DNA of 64,000 nucleotides from Brevipalpus yothersi (Eukaryota; Arthropoda; Arachnida; Trombidiformes; Tenuipalpidae), in the NCBI GenBank assembly GCA_003956705.1, contig QZCP01000634.1, forward strand, positions 66,292-130,291, written 5' to 3'. Position numbers and translations under genes: made by a program. This document shows, piece after piece, positions 39,163 through 52,590 of the stretch. The first letter of the stretch is position 1. Each line of letters opens with the position of its first letter. Below the pieces are notes generated by a model, which did no database searches, had not been told where the DNA came from, and saw only the letters and a list, made by a program, of their open reading frames with translations.

Positions 39163-39927
39163 AACAGTATTAACGGTGAATTCAGGTGGCAATCAGCGTG
39201 TTCATGGATGAAATTTGGATGAATCGCACTTAATCATGTCGGAAGTATTCCTTCTTTCTCTCACTCAGCCAGCCGCCATCAGAAGATCAGCATCCCACGT
39301 ACATGTGAATCGCTTTGATTTCATGCTAGTATTTTGAGAGAGAGAGAGAGAGAAAAAGAGAACGAGATTGAATCATCGAAAGTGTTTGAAAAATGTTACA
39401 ATCTTTTGATAATACTTGACTCATGCTGCCTCACTCTCCACTTGGGCTATCCTAAACTTATGAAGCAGATGATGAAGATGATAAAAAAGAAGAGGAGAAA
39501 GAGAGGATGAAAAATTTATTCTTTTAATCATCATCAAGCCCAACCATCGTGTAACCATTCACTATTGCACTGACCCACTTACTCTGGACACACATACATG
39601 TACACATACATACACAAACCATTTTACCGGGGATTTGTTTACCCTTGTATTTGTGTTTCTATCACTCTTTCCGTGAACACGTGTATGTGGAATGCAAAAA
39701 TTATCGGTATTTCAGACGTCCACATAATTTCTCTTCGTGGGTACTGTTGATGATTATTGTAATGATGATGATTCTTTTTCTACTCTTCTTCTGTCTCTTA
39801 CTTCTTTTCTTCTATTCTCATTTTGAAACAAATTTTATTGACGCGTAACGGAAGTGTACTTCGATTTTCAAATGTGTGAATGAGTTTTCAAGCTCAAAAT
39901 TCTTCCTTCTCCTTATTTAAGGAGAGA

Positions 39928-39990
<63 letters not shown>

Positions 39991-42900
39991 GATAGGAAAC
40001 TGTATACACAAAACGGATGCTCTACCTAAGCTGTCGATTGATAGGTTTCCGATGAGATTCTGTCAACATTCTCATTCGATTTTGACATCTCAAATCATAC
40101 CACACTTGATTGGCTTTCACGATACTCACCTTAAGTAAGCAACCCTTTTTCTCAAACCGCTTAAAAATTTTCACATTCGAGTGGATATTCCTATCTGCAT
40201 AATTACTTCGTTTCTCTCTCTCTCTACTGATGAGCTGGCCATCTTTTCCATTTGTGTATGTGTGTGTGTGTGCTGGCTTGAAAAAGAATTCACCAATAGC
40301 AAGACACCTCCGAAGTGATTCCATTTGAGCCTCAAGGAATCCACACAAAAAATCGGTACCCATCAGGACATTATATTCTGAGCATTTTCTTGCCTCAGGA
40401 TAATGTTCATCTGAATACAGCTCGAAAGCAAAATCGTAAAAGAGAAACTGGAGAGGAATTTTTCGTTCTCTCTCTCCATCACGTACACACTTTCATATTG
40501 GATCTTCATCTTCATCTTCATCTTCCTCTACTTTTATCATCATCTTCACTCACTTGCCTTCCAGCTTCTGCTATCCCCACTTCAATCTCCCACTAATAAC
40601 AAGCTTGACCAATCATGGAATCAATAAACTCACAATCAGCCCTAATCATAAGAAGATTTGATTTGCCAGGGATCCTTATAGCGTTTAAATTTAATCGTCC
40701 AAAACGATAAAAAGATGAAGATGATGATGTTGTTGAAGAAGAAGAAGAAGAAAAGTAAGCGAGAGTGAGTGAGTTAGTTAATTGAACCAGAAATCAAGAT
40801 CACATTTTTATCCATCATTTTTTGGGCCCATTTCATTTATCCAAACCAATTGAGGCTTTTATTCCTTTATCTAACTTTATCTAGCTATTCTAAAGCTTTT
40901 TGTCTGACTACCTTTTTTTTCCTCTCTTTCTTTTTTTTTCTTCTTCTTCATCTTTATCTTCCATTTAATTTATCAAACAGAAGTACAACAATTGATCGAT
41001 GAATATCGAGAATTATTACCAACAAACGAAGATCTTCGTGGTGCAGCTCTTGCCTTGGTTCGCCTTACAGACACTTATATGCTCAATATGAGTGACATTT
41101 CACAAGGAAATATCTTTGATCTCCAGACTAGAGTCTATCTGAGTGGTGAGCATAAAATAAACTTTGACTTATCATTATGTGCTATGCTAATTCTTTTTTC
41201 GCTATCACTTCTATTACACGCAACCTGTATCAATATCATCTGAATCTAATCAAGATGAGGATGCTGATGAGATGCTATCTGATCCATAGCTTGATGCGGA
41301 ATCTTTTCCCCTCACTCTTTCTTTCCCTCTCCACTCTTCTCTTCTCTTTTGACCGCATCTCTCTTTCTTTTCCCGTTCATCTCACTAATCAGGTTGAATG
41401 AGTAATGAGAAGAAAATTTCTCTCTCTCTCTTTCTTGAGTATATATCCAATTACCATTCAACCTCTTCACTCGCAATTATTATTTCAATCTCCAATTTCA
41501 TCTTTTCTTATTTTTTGTAACCTTTCCATTCATTCCATTATGTAATACCATAGCGAGAGACTGTCTTTATCTCGCCAAACATTCCTTCAACAATGGCTAC
41601 TATGGTCAGTCTATTGAATGGTTCCAGCAAGCTCTCCAGAAAGCTCAATTAGAGGGTAATCGAACGGCACCCATTGAGGAGATTGTTCCATTTTATAATA
41701 TGGCCCTTCAAATTGTGAGTAATAATCGATACATGAGGACGCTTTTTTTGGGAGGACATTTTGGGCATTTTTCGTTCAAAAAAAATTGCTACTATCATTT
41801 TCAATCGTGATGATGATCGTCTGAGAAGATATCATACAATTACAGCTGATTGTGTTCAAATTGATTGGTGATCAGATCTTCTTGTATACTTGAGCCATTT
41901 CAAAAATATGTAGGTTCATATACAGTATGTAGATGCAAATAGTGTTCATCAGGAGAGATTGAAAAATTCGTCCTGAATGCAGATACTTTTCAAAGCTGAG
42001 CTCTTCTAATCAGCATGATATTCATAGATTCTCTTGAAATTCTGATGTCAATTTAACACGCTGAGCCGTTAAGTTCTATCGATATCTAGCTATCATCTGA
42101 TGATAGGAACTCAAATTTATTCGTTGACCACTTCAATAGTGTTCTAGCGTTAATTCTATGCTGATCTCATAGCTTTCGAATCAAACAGATAGATTTACAA
42201 TTTATGATCTTTTTCCGGGATTTTGTTGTTGAACGAGAAGGTGTTAAGGGATGCAAAGCTTTTCCAGAATTGTCTTCACTCATATCATCAGAAGAATGCG
42301 ATGCTCTTCCTGATATATAATTCCAGTAGCCATCATGATGATAATTTTTTTCTTTTCTTCTTCTCACAGCATGATGATCTATCTCCAAGCTTTTGGTCAA
42401 ATGTTTCCATGATTCTGAATGCCACTAAGCCACCTCATACAATGCGTTTTGTGGATGGTGATAATGATGATTATCGTAATTATCAAGCTCTCTGTCGAGG
42501 AGAAGAGTCCAGAGTGAGTAAATGATGATACTACTCGGTTGTTTAGAATTTCATTCCTCAATTTATCTGATTCGATTGGAAAATCGTAATCTGAGGAATT
42601 CTGTGGAATATAAAAAAAGAGGAAGCTGCCAAGTTGTGTCAATGTCAAAGTATCAGTTTTTTTTGTCAGAAGATGATCTTGTTAGCAGAACAAATTCATT
42701 TCACACATCATGATTGATCAACAAAATTTTTAGATCAAGAAAGTAATGTTTTTATCTGAAAAAAACATCTTCACTAAAATACTGACAGCCGATACCGTAC
42801 TTCGACAAATGTATCACTTTTTTTCTATCCAATTCATGTCATCATCAATTGATCTTCTCAATAATCGATCATCAGTAGCAGAATCAGAAAAAAATCAAGG

Positions 42901-44237
42901 TTAACGGTACTCTCGATCTATACCGTTTGTCATAAGCTGAGCTTTCGGTTAATCCATCGTCGATATACTGAATATACTGAATTCTCAGCATGTGTGTGAA
43001 TACATGTATATGAGCTTTTCATGGTGTAATCATGGTGACAGTGATAATGATTCTTTGCCAATTTATGTATGTTCAACAACAATCTGTTTACTGACCAATA
43101 ATTGTGGAAGAGAAAATTGAATTGCCAAGATATGATTTACAATTCAAACAAACTGATCTTTAGGCTTCATAGGCAGATTCAACTGTCACCGATAATCAAT
43201 AATTGATAATTATTCATTATTATTCATATCTCTCTCTCTCTTTCATATTCAAAACAGACTCCATTCGAAACAAAAGATCTGAACTGCTATTATTCCAATA
43301 TGGGTAGCAAATGGCTCATTTTACAGCCAGTCAAAGTTGAAGTTCACTATCAAAAACCATTTATTGCCATATTTCATGATCTCATGACCGATAAAGAGTC
43401 AGATGCAATTCGAGAAATGGCTGCACCAATGGTGAGAAAATTGTAAATCATAGAAATTCAAATCATGATTAACAATCAATTCTCTTGATAAATTTTATTG
43501 TTCCACAGTTAACTCGTGCCCGTGTACAGACTGATTGTGCCAGAGATGATGAAGTGTCCGATACACGTACAAGTCAGACCACATGGTTCTCGGAAGATGA
43601 CAACGAAATGGTAGCTCGAATCAACCGGAGAGTGTCCGAAGTTACCGGTCTTTCAACCATAATGCACCTCAGTCATTCGGAATTGATGCAAGTTGCTAAT
43701 TATGGAATGGGTGGCCATTATACACCTCATTATGATTATTTGATTGTCGATCGACCACCGGAAGAGAGACATCTTGTTCCTGAGCGTGAAGCATACGCTG
43801 GTGATCGAACTGCAACTCTAATGTTTTACGTAAGTCACAAGACAATGATGACCAATGGTCAATTGAGTCTGATTTTTCAGAGTAAACATCATAACTGACA
43901 TTATCTTCCTTTTGACCACAGCTATCCGATGTAATCAAAGGTGGTGGAACTGTGTTCCCACGACTTGGTGTTGCTTTGACTCCAAAGAAAAATTCAGCCG
44001 CTTTTTGGTTCAATCTGAGACACAATGGCGAAGCTTTTGAGGACACAATTCATGGTGCTTGTCCAGTGTTGGTGGGCGAAAAGTGGGGTAAGTATTTTAT
44101 TACCTGATCCTCTTATTGTATGAGCGTTTTAAGAGTTTAACTGATTTATAATTTCTATTTTGCCAGTTGCAAATCATTGGATCCGAGAAATTGGGCAGAC
44201 TTTCAGGAGAAAATGCACCCTAAATCCAGAGGATTAG
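37027..44237 (+). CDS. prolyl 4-hydroxylase alpha subunit, copy 1 (full length)
   Basis: Nine exons: 37027-37289, 37953-38116, 40981-41145, 41554-41714, 42370-42513, 43258-43431, 43509-43829, 43922-44087, 44167-44237; 542 residues, close to human P4HA1 (534). The enzyme hydroxylates prolines of collagen-like chains in the ER with PDI as beta subunit, using Fe(II) and 2-oxoglutarate. A hydrophobic segment precedes VDCDVFSSTAHL, the usual start of the N-terminal domain. Exon 4 carries the peptide-binding TPR stretch (YYGQSIEWFQQAL). The catalytic residues are all present: H431 and D433 in HYTPHYDYL, H508 in DTIHGACPVL, and K518 for 2-oxoglutarate. Its large introns (2.9 kb between exons 2 and 3, with GA tracts) contrast with copies 2-4. 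AATAAA at 44349-44354. Confidence 0.92.
39921..39988. repeat. (GA)n microsatellite in intron 2 of copy 1
   Basis: Almost perfect GA repeat of about 68 bp within the largest intron of the first prolyl hydroxylase gene. Shorter GA tracts lie at 39139-39162 and 39337-39352. Confidence 0.95.
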
Positions 44238-44793
44238 TGATGATTATTGTTTTGTTAGAAGTTTTGTTTCAAGCATTCAAGAATTCAAAATGAATTTACT
44301 TTTTTTTCGACAACAACAACAACAAAAAAAAACTGTGAATATAATGTGAATAAATACTGTATCATATTGCACATACAATCGGAAATTTTATCAATCAAGA
44401 ATAAAATGTGTTGTGTTTTGATTTAAATCTTTTCAATCATCTTGGTAACAATAGCGGCTGAATACAATCTTGGTTTATTCTTCATCGGCACTTATCATCT
44501 TTTCATAATCTCAAATTTTCACAATATTGAAAATAATTTATCACGATACTGGTATCAACACAAAACGCTATCCACTCATAATCGATTAATTTTTTATCGA
44601 ATTGATACGAAATTGGTGAAGAAAGGCAAATGTGGCAGTTGCAATATGAAACCTTGTGAAAATTAAATTATTATTAGGAGAGAGAAAAAAATTTTCCAGA
44701 TACCTTGGATGAGAGTGAGAATGTTTGGCTAATTTTTTTTGTTCCTTATTGACCTTTTTGTTTCACAAATCAATTGTAATCCATCACCAATTG
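44238..44793. other. intergenic gap between P4H copy 1 and serine protease
   Basis: It holds the copy 1 polyadenylation signal and the protease upstream region. No other coding frame is convincing. Confidence 0.5.
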
Positions 44794-46846
44794 ATGGCTA
44801 TCCCATACTATTCCAATTCAATTGTAGCCATCAGTTGGATCACTTGGAGACTATATTTGTTCCACGTAATTGTCCATATATTATATTGTATCACATTTTT
44901 TACTATCATTTTAGCAGACAATTCATCAGAATCTCAAAATGATACTTCCTGTGGACCACCGGGTGCACCTGATATTGCATGGGTCAATATGCCCGGATGT
45001 AGTGATAATTCTCCACCGATCAGTATGAGAGTGTATCATGGATCCCAGGCCGATACATCAGAATTTCCATACATTGTTTCATTACGAAAAGATGTTGAAC
45101 CCAATCGGCATATATGTGGTGGAGCAATAATTGCACCTCAATGGGTGATAACAGCTCGCCATTGCACATCTCCTCAGTGAGTGATTATAAGAAGAAAAAA
45201 GTTCCAATAATTTCTATTTCCAATATACCGTGTACCATGTTTCAATTAGGGCATGAATCAATCATGTAATAATTATTAACAATTTTGAAATCATTTTCCC
45301 ATAGTGATATGGTGTATATTATGCCAAAGTATAGTAATGATTTGCGAGCCATGCACAATGAGAAAATGTATCAATCAGAGAAGCTGGTCAATCATTTCCA
45401 GGAGCAAATTAATGATACCCAAGTTAATTTGGTTCACGATATATCGTTGGTGAAGCTGAAAGAAAGTTTACCACTGGAAGAAGGACGATTTTCGGCAATC
45501 AGAATTGTGGAAGATTGTGATCGTTGGGAAACCAGGCTGAGAGAGAATACCATGACAATGGTTGCCGGATGGGGACGTACTGAGAAGGTCACAAAAAATA
45601 GTCCTAATTTTATGTTAAAAAAGGCAACAGCAAATTATACCACAAACAAACAGCAGACTTGCCGTAGTGTTTATGGGAAAAATTTTCTTCCTCCTTACAT
45701 GTTTTGTGCTGGTGGTGCTTCCGGAGATTCGTGTAACGGTGATTCTGGTGGACCATATGTGATGAGAGAAAATGATGATGAACTATTGATTGGATTGGTA
45801 TCATGGGGACCGAAAACTTGTGGCGAGTAAGCTATAGCTTAATCAAACTGTGTGTGTGAGAAAGAAAGATAGATAGGCAAAAAAATTCCATCATCAAAAT
45901 TCCTAACATAGCTACCCTGTTGGTACACAGTAATTCATTCACCAGAATGATGCCACTGTACTATGATAAACTATCATTTTCTCTATCCCTTTCCATGATT
46001 TAATTCTCGTTTTTTTCTATCTCTCTTCCCTATTCCCTACCCAATCATCTCACCAATATCAACGTATACCCTGTGTGTACACTATGGGTTCCATTGATCA
46101 TTGACATTATCATCATGATCACTCACCATCCAAGAACTCCTGGAGTATATATCAATGTGAGCTTATACATACCATGGATCAAAGAGCAAATGGGATCAGA
46201 TTTTCCCATCGATCGTTCTGGAGCACGTAGATACTGTGTACGTAATGATGAGACTCAAACTCCGACTCTGAATAGGTGTATACATTCTGGCAAGGCTGAA
46301 CTATGCAATGTAAGAAGTGAGTTAGTTCGAAAAAAATTCCGATACAGAAAATTACTTAATGGTTTATATGACGAAAAATTAAGAGGATAAAAATGTATAC
46401 TTTTTCCAGTAGGGTTATATCGGTATGAGAGTTGATGATTCCTTCTATAGTAGGGTTCCTAGAATATATGTAATATTTTCTCTTTTTTGTTCATATATAC
46501 ATTTGTTATATACATACTCAAAATATTCATCAAGATTGATTTTGAAAATTTCTTTCTTCCTCTTCTCTCTTCTCTCTTTCTCGATCTTGATATTAGAGAA
46601 ATCCTGGAAGACGAAGGCTTCGGCTAAGAATTCCCCGGATTCAGAACATACTTCGGCCTAAGCCCAATGAAAATGGTGAGAGATTTAGACCATATCGCAG
46701 AGAATCGGATGAATTGGAGAGCATAAATGAAGGTGATTGATTTGAATTCTCAATTTTGATACGCTTGATACTTCTTTCAAGTTACCACTTCAGCTACAAC
46801 TAAAAAATCTCGCAGAACAAGAAGACCAAGTAGGAAGAGGTCCTAA
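44794..46846 (+). CDS. trypsin-like serine protease with basic C-terminal tail
   Basis: Five exons, 44794-45176, 45305-45826, 46135-46309, 46597-46732 and 46794-46846, join in frame to 422 residues. A hydrophobic N-terminal segment (about 18-41) acts as signal peptide or anchor. The S1 chymotrypsin fold is complete: H123 in VITARHC, D173 in HDISLVKL, S275 in CNGDSGGP. D269, six residues before the serine, predicts cleavage after Arg/Lys. Activation would occur at SMR|VYHG instead of the usual R|IVGG. After the domain (CGETPGVYINVS...WIKEQ) comes an Arg/Lys-rich tail of about 62 residues, for example RNPGRRRLRLRIPR and SRRTRRPSRKRS. Two phase-1 donors (46623+ after ENG at about 46676, and 46733) both fit the last exon, so tail length may vary. 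Reading through exon 3 would instead stop at 46388-46390. It sits between prolyl hydroxylase copies 1 and 2. Confidence 0.85.
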
Positions 46847-47530
46847 AGAATCATAAGCAATTGGACTATCAGAAAAAAATGATATAAACAAAATATATGC
46901 ATTATATACATATATATATATATACACGAATACATGATCCATTGATGATACATATATAGATCGACTCATGGGATGGAGAAAAAGCGAAAGAGAGAGAAAG
47001 GAAACGAGAAGAAAAAAAATTTTTGGTTCTCCTGATTAAATTCTGCCGATAATGTGATAACGGTACATGATGCTGTTGGATGAGGAACAAGACGATATTG
47101 GTGCTCAAGACAAGAGGAATGAAAAGAATTTTTCGTGATCAAATTCAATATGGAAACACTCAAATGTTGGAATCCAGAATCGATAGAATTTAGTTGGAAT
47201 AAAATTTTCGCATATTTTATGCCAATAAACATGGTTAATTGAATTCAGAACGCATTATATAACTGATGATGATATTAATACTTGAGCAATCACAAGAACG
47301 ATGTCCTGTGACAATGTATTGTCTATGATTAATAGAGGTTAGTAATTAGCTCAACATGATTCACAGGTGCTAAATGATGACAATTATCTCCCCGAAGCAT
47401 GCGTTTGCTATTTATGATAGACTTTTGGGGTGTTTGTTTACGATTCTTAATTGTGGAGATATTTATGCAGTTCAGGGAAAAAATTCGAATTCATTCAAGT
47501 GCATCATTTTAGGGAAGAACATAGTCCAAA
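46847..47530. other. intergenic gap before P4H copy 2
   Basis: It includes an AT repeat near 46900-46930 and the promoter side of copy 2. No further exon is supported. Confidence 0.5.
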
Positions 47531-49601
47531 ATGATAGTTTCATGGAGAATTCTGCTATTAGTTCTGTCTTCACTCATCAATTCTAACAAGGCTGAAGTAT
47601 TTTCGAGTGTTCATCACCTCGAATCATTGGCGAGAAGTGAAAGAAAAGCTATTGATATTCTTCGAAAATTTCGAGAAAAGAATAGTCTGATAGATGGGTA
47701 AGAAGAGTTTTAGATCTTATTGAATCCAAGATCTTCATAGATTCGTAGTCTCATAGAGGAATATGAGTCAATTCCAAGAGCTTGGTCAAATGATCAAGAA
47801 ATGGCCAAAAATCCAATAACATCGTTTCACATGATGAAAAGAGTCAAGGAAATGATGAAAATACGTAATTTAATCGATGAAACAACGTGGAAAGGTGAGT
47901 TGATTGAGATAATATCATGAAAGTTTCTAAGAAAATATAAAATTCGGACCCGATTTTGATTCAAACCTACAAACCTCCACGACTTTGTATTATTCCCTCT
48001 AGAACTTCAGTCCACTTTCAAAAACGGATCATTATTCCCAACTGAGGCTGATATGGATGGTGCTGAATTCGGTATTGTTCTACTGGCAAAAATTTATTCA
48101 CTGGATTTGATTGAGCTAAGTCAAGGAAAAATCAACGATTACAAGACAAACTTAACGATGAAAGGTTCATCATTGTAATTTCGAATAGTTCAATCCTAGA
48201 ACCGTATCAATTATGACGATTTTTTTCATTCTATTTCAACAGTACAAGATTTTGTTGGATTTTTCAAACGGTCTTTACAGTTGGGGCTTATAGATCAATC
48301 TATGGAATGGTTTAGAATGATTTTGATGGAAATAAGTACAAAAAAGGATGTTGTTTCGGAGATTATCGACACTATTGTGAGTTGAAAATTCATTATAACT
48401 GAGACATAACGCTTTTTATTTCTCATTTAAACCTCGAAAATTTCAAGATTTCATCTTTGAGAGAGAGTTTTTTGTGGTCCACACAAGCCTCTAGTCAAAT
48501 GAATCAAATTTCAGCTCTTCTAAGATCGAATCGAAAATTTATTGACCTATGCAATGGTCAAACCTCTTCGCAAGCAGTAAGAAGCCTATTTTCTTTTCTA
48601 GTACTTGTCTTGATGAGTAACTGAGAATTTTTCTTCCAGAATTCGAAGGGGATCAAGAAATTGTTCTGTTATTATTCTGCTCAAAAAAGTTATTGGCTTT
48701 TCATTCAACCTCTCAAAGTGGAAATGCTTCATCGGAATGAACCATTGATCATGTTTCATGATATTTTAACCGACACTGAGACCAAACTGATAAAAAAGAT
48801 GTCCGCTGAAAATGTACTAAAAAATATATTTGAATTCTCCGTTTCTGTTTTTTCAAATTTTAGATTTTGATAGGGTTCTATTCACAGATTGGGCGATCAT
48901 TCGTTGGTAAAGATAAAAATTCTTCCAAAACTCTTGGTAGAACATGCATGAGCACTTCACTTTCTATTAGGAATCATGAGGTGATCAAAAGAATCGCTCG
49001 AAGGATTTCTCATGCCACTGGGCTCTCTTTAAATGAGCATCCTGGTGATTCAGAACCATTGGCAATCATAAATTATGGACTCGGAGGCTGGTATGGACCT
49101 CATTTTGATTCCAAGCCAGGAGACAGAAAGGCAACAGTTATGTTTTGGGTGAGAAAGTTACCGACAAAGTGCAGCTTTTTCCGTCAGAAAATGAGTTACT
49201 TCTATTAAAAACAAGCTATTCATCTGTTAAAACTGAAAATGAGTAAAAAATGAAAAATTTTGGTTCATGATCGAAAAAGATTATTATACATATGGTTAAT
49301 TTTCTATTGAAGCTGTCAGATGTCGAAATGGGTGGTGTAACTGTGTTCCCTAACTTGGATCTTGCCGTTTTTCCTGAAAAAAATTCAGCTATCTTTTGGT
49401 ATAATCTAGATGAGCATGGGAAGGTTCTGAAAAGCTCTTATCATGGTGCATGTCCAGTGCTGGTCGGAAACAAGTGGGGTAATGGATAAAGCTTTTCTGA
49501 ATATTCAAGATTCCAAATAACTTCAAAAATTTCTTACAGTGGCTACTTTTTGGATTAAAGAAATTGGACAAAGAGTTTGGAGTTCATTGGGAAACAAATG
49601 A
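47531..49601 (+). CDS. prolyl 4-hydroxylase alpha subunit-like, copy 2
   Basis: Nine exons: 47531-47697, 47749-47894, 48003-48164, 48243-48376, 48448-48576, 48640-48813, 48888-49148, 49313-49478, 49540-49601; 466 residues. A signal peptide (MIVSWRILLLVLSSLINS) precedes EVFSSVHHLE. Intron phases are the same as in copy 1. The catalytic set is intact: H376 and D378 (YGPHFDS), H435 (SSYHGACPVL) and K445. The protein is about 75 residues shorter than copy 1, partly from a shorter loop after the HxD motif (SKPGDRKATVMF) and a shorter N-terminal domain. The intron-3 donor GTTCAT and intron-6 donor GTACTA are weak but the positions match the other copies. The substrate may not be collagen. Confidence 0.85.
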
Positions 49602-50085
49602 GAGAGATGCATCAAGTGCTTGACTAACAACTACTCGGACTTAAGCCCTCTTGTAATAGCTTGAAGCTCCACCAAAACACAAACATAATATGGCAAATCA
49701 ATTTTCTCACCTTTATGTTAACCGAGATGGAGAGAGAGAGGTTGAGAATTCGATGTTAGCCTCTCTCTTCCTTCTTTCTCTCCTTCCTTTGGGTGTTTGA
49801 AACGTTAATCTAGCCCAACTTTACGGACATCCCATCAGAAGTTAACAAGCTAATCAGAACATAAACACATCTGTGTTCAATTTTTTTCTGTTTTTCAATT
49901 TTTTTGATTTTCTTTGACTATGTGATTCAAGGAAATCACACACTCGGAATCACAGACTCAACGAAAATCAAAAAAATTTGAAAACCAGACAACTGTAGTC
50001 TCAACTTTGTTGACGATTCATTCATTTTCAATTTTCAACTAGGTTTAATTGTATCAATTTTTTTCGAATTATAACCAGTAAAACA
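49602..50085. other. intergenic gap between P4H copies 2 and 3
   Basis: The last ~95 bp (from about 49991) closely match the segment before copy 4, including ACTTTGTTGAC and TTTTTCGAATTATAACCA, so the promoter was duplicated with the gene. Confidence 0.6.
49991..50085 (+). promoter_or_regulatory. duplicated promoter segment of P4H copy 3
   Basis: It shares CTGTAGTY-TAACTTTGTTGAC and TTCGAATTATAACCA blocks with 52661-52761 before copy 4. The start codon follows immediately, so it probably contains the 5' UTR and core promoter. Confidence 0.5.
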
Positions 50086-52114
50086 ATGTGCTCAAAGTGT
50101 GTTCTACTATTTTTACTGTCACTTTCATCGTTAAAATTGAAAAATGGAGAAGTTTTTTCAAGTGTCAAGCACCTCGAAAGGCTTGCGAATAGTGAAAGGA
50201 ATGCTTTCCATGTGTTACAGCAATTGGAAAAGAACGAAATCTTGAATAGGTGAGGAAACAGATAAGCTCGACATAAATAAATAAATATCGAAATAGCTGC
50301 TTTAAACAATTTTTATCGTTTTTCTAGATATTTTGATGAATACAACTTAGTCTCAAATGCTTTGACACCCCAAGAGATTGCCAAGAATCCAATTCATGCT
50401 TATCATATGATCAAGAGGATCAAGAATCTGTTGACATCGGAACATTCGATCGACTCTGAGACATTCAGAAGTTAGTTTTCAAATCATTGGAAGCAATTAT
50501 CTTCATAGTGAGAAGCTGAAAGTACACAAAATCCGTGTACAAACCTTCCATCCTAGTGCTGGAAATATTCTAGCTAACACAAATTTGATTGTTTTATTTT
50601 TTCAGAAATTGAGCCTTTCTTCTATGATGGGACCTTGATCCCATCACAGAAAGACATGAATGCTGCCGAATTTGGTATCGTTTTCTTGACTGCTGTCCAC
50701 TCACTTGATATTGATGATCTGAAGAGAGGAAAAATTTACGATCATGAGACGAACCTAACGATGAAAGGTACACCTCTCCCATCTCTTCGATGTTTTCTAA
50801 TAATTTTGATTTTCTCAAAAACAACATCCCTAGTTGAAGATTATTTCAGATTTATTAGATTCTCACTCCAGCTAAAATTGGTTGATCAAACAGCAGAATG
50901 GTTGAAGTTGATTGTGAGAAGCTCAGAGGAAACGAATGATCATAGATTTGTTAACATTATCGTAAGTAAATTTTTACTTTGTTCACTTTTTGATTATTTT
51001 AATTTTTGATTTAATTGTCTCAAATACTAATCAAATGCGAAGATTTCTCTCCTGAGAGGAGATTTATTCAGTTCTCTCCCACCTTTTATTGATCCCATCA
51101 ACAAAATGAAAGATCAACGATCGGTCATGTCAAGAATAACTTTCCTCCCCTCTTGTGCTAAAAGGGACCCAAACCGAGTGGTAAGATTGGTGAAATTTTT
51201 TGATCAGGAGTAAATCAATGGAAATTTTCTTACAGAACACTGAGGATCCAAAGAAATTAGTATGCTATTATTCTGATCGAGGTAGCCCATGGCTGATCCT
51301 TCAGCCAGCCAAAGTAGAACCTCTCCATCCAGAAGTAACAATGCTCCTATTCCATGATGTTCTGAGTGAAAATGAAATTGAGATCCTTAAAGAAATTTCG
51401 GTGGAAAAAGTAAACCTCAAATATATTTGAAAAAGTTTTTCTGGCATGTAGATTCGAATTATATATCTTGTATTTACATATAGGTTAAAAGAGATATTGT
51501 TGGTACAGACTTTCCGATGGTCCATTTTTTGAATCGAATTCGTAAAGATGCAAAGTTCTCCGAATTTGATCATGAAGTTGTCGGCCGAATAGCCAGAAGA
51601 ATGTCCCATATAACGGGACTTTCTCTCAATATCACAAATGGTGACAACGAACGATTGACCGTGATCAATTATGGTCTTGGTGGCTGGTATGAGTCCCACT
51701 ACGACTTTAGGCCTGGAAGAAATTCAAGGGGGGCCACAATTATGTTTTGGGTGAGAATTACCAGGTAGTCAAGATTTTCTAGTTTAAGGCTTCATGTGCT
51801 CAGAATTCAGAAAGGGAAGAGAACATTTTTCTGTACTCAGAGAACTGAATATAATTGTAAGAATTCTAGTTGAAGTGCTTCATATCTGATTGTTCAAATG
51901 GAAAGTTTTCTCCGAAAATCGTCAAATCACTTATCGATCAAATACTGAAAAATCTTCAAACTTTAATCAATCAAAGCTTTCAGATGTTGAAATCGGTGGT
52001 GGCACAGGATTTCCCAAGGTTCAGCTGCATTCTGGTATAATATAAATGATGAAGGTCGGGTTATGAAACATGCTTTCCATGGTGCATGTCCAGTTCTTAT
52101 CGGTAATAAATGGG
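50086..52114 (+). pseudogene. prolyl 4-hydroxylase-like copy 3, disrupted in catalytic domain
   Basis: Exons 1-7 are intact and in frame: 50086-50249, 50328-50470, 50606-50767, 50834-50961, 51043-51180, 51236-51409, 51484-51750. Signal peptide, N-terminal domain and the HxD pair (H375 and D377, WYESHYDF) are present. Exon 8 (51977-52114) is 138 nt where copies 1, 2 and 4 all have 166 nt. A 28-nt stretch present in copy 4 is missing after GGTGGTGGCACAGGATTTCC, which shifts the frame into TAA at 52043-52045. The product would be 414 residues and would lack the distal iron-binding His and the 2-oxoglutarate Lys. Downstream exon 9 (from 52179) remains similar to copy 4. It is either a recent pseudogene or encodes a catalytically dead protein; exons 1-7 show no other damage. 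Confidence 0.8.
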
Positions 52115-52368
52115 GTAAATTTTTTGTTACTATAAATTTTCGAATTTTTCCAATAAAATTGATCTTTCTCTATGAAAGTTGCCACTTTTTGGGTGAGACA
52201 AATTGGACAAATATTCAAACGAAAGTGTCCTCCAGTTTCAAGAGAGGCTATATGATTAATACTGTAAGTTATTATTGAAGTAGTTCGTCGTGATCCATAA
52301 CTGAAATATTGCGTGAGTAATGACGTGATGTGTAAATTTTTTTTCAGATGCTTCCGATTGTCTTCATA

Positions 52369-52590
52369 TTCAGCAATCTTTTGGTATAATCTAGATGAGC
52401 ATGGGAAAGTTCTGAAAAGTTCTCACCATGGTGCATGTCCAGTGCTGGTCGAAAACAAGTGGAGTAATGGATAAAGCTTTTCTAAATATTCAAGATTCAA
52501 AATAATTTCAAAAATTCCTTACAGTGGCTACTTCTTGGATTAAAAAATTGTACAAATTTGGAGTTCATTGGAAAACAAATCAGAGAGACA
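52369..52590 (+). pseudogene. relic of copy-2-type P4H exons 8-9
   Basis: From TTCAGC at 52369 the sequence switches from copy-4-like 3' UTR exon to sequence matching the end of copy 2: the second half of its exon 8 (TGGTATAATCTAGATGAGCA, then CACCATGGTGCATGTCCAG), its last intron and exon 9. The relic has lost function: the donor GGGGTAATG is now GGAGTAATG, exon 9 has small deletions, and the copy 2 TGA stop reads TCA. Confidence 0.8.

Noticed and set aside
45901..46134. Plus-strand open frame ahead of protease exon 3
   Set aside because: It is intronic: the acceptor CCAAG at 46134 restores CGETPGVY, the conserved end of the protease domain, in frame.
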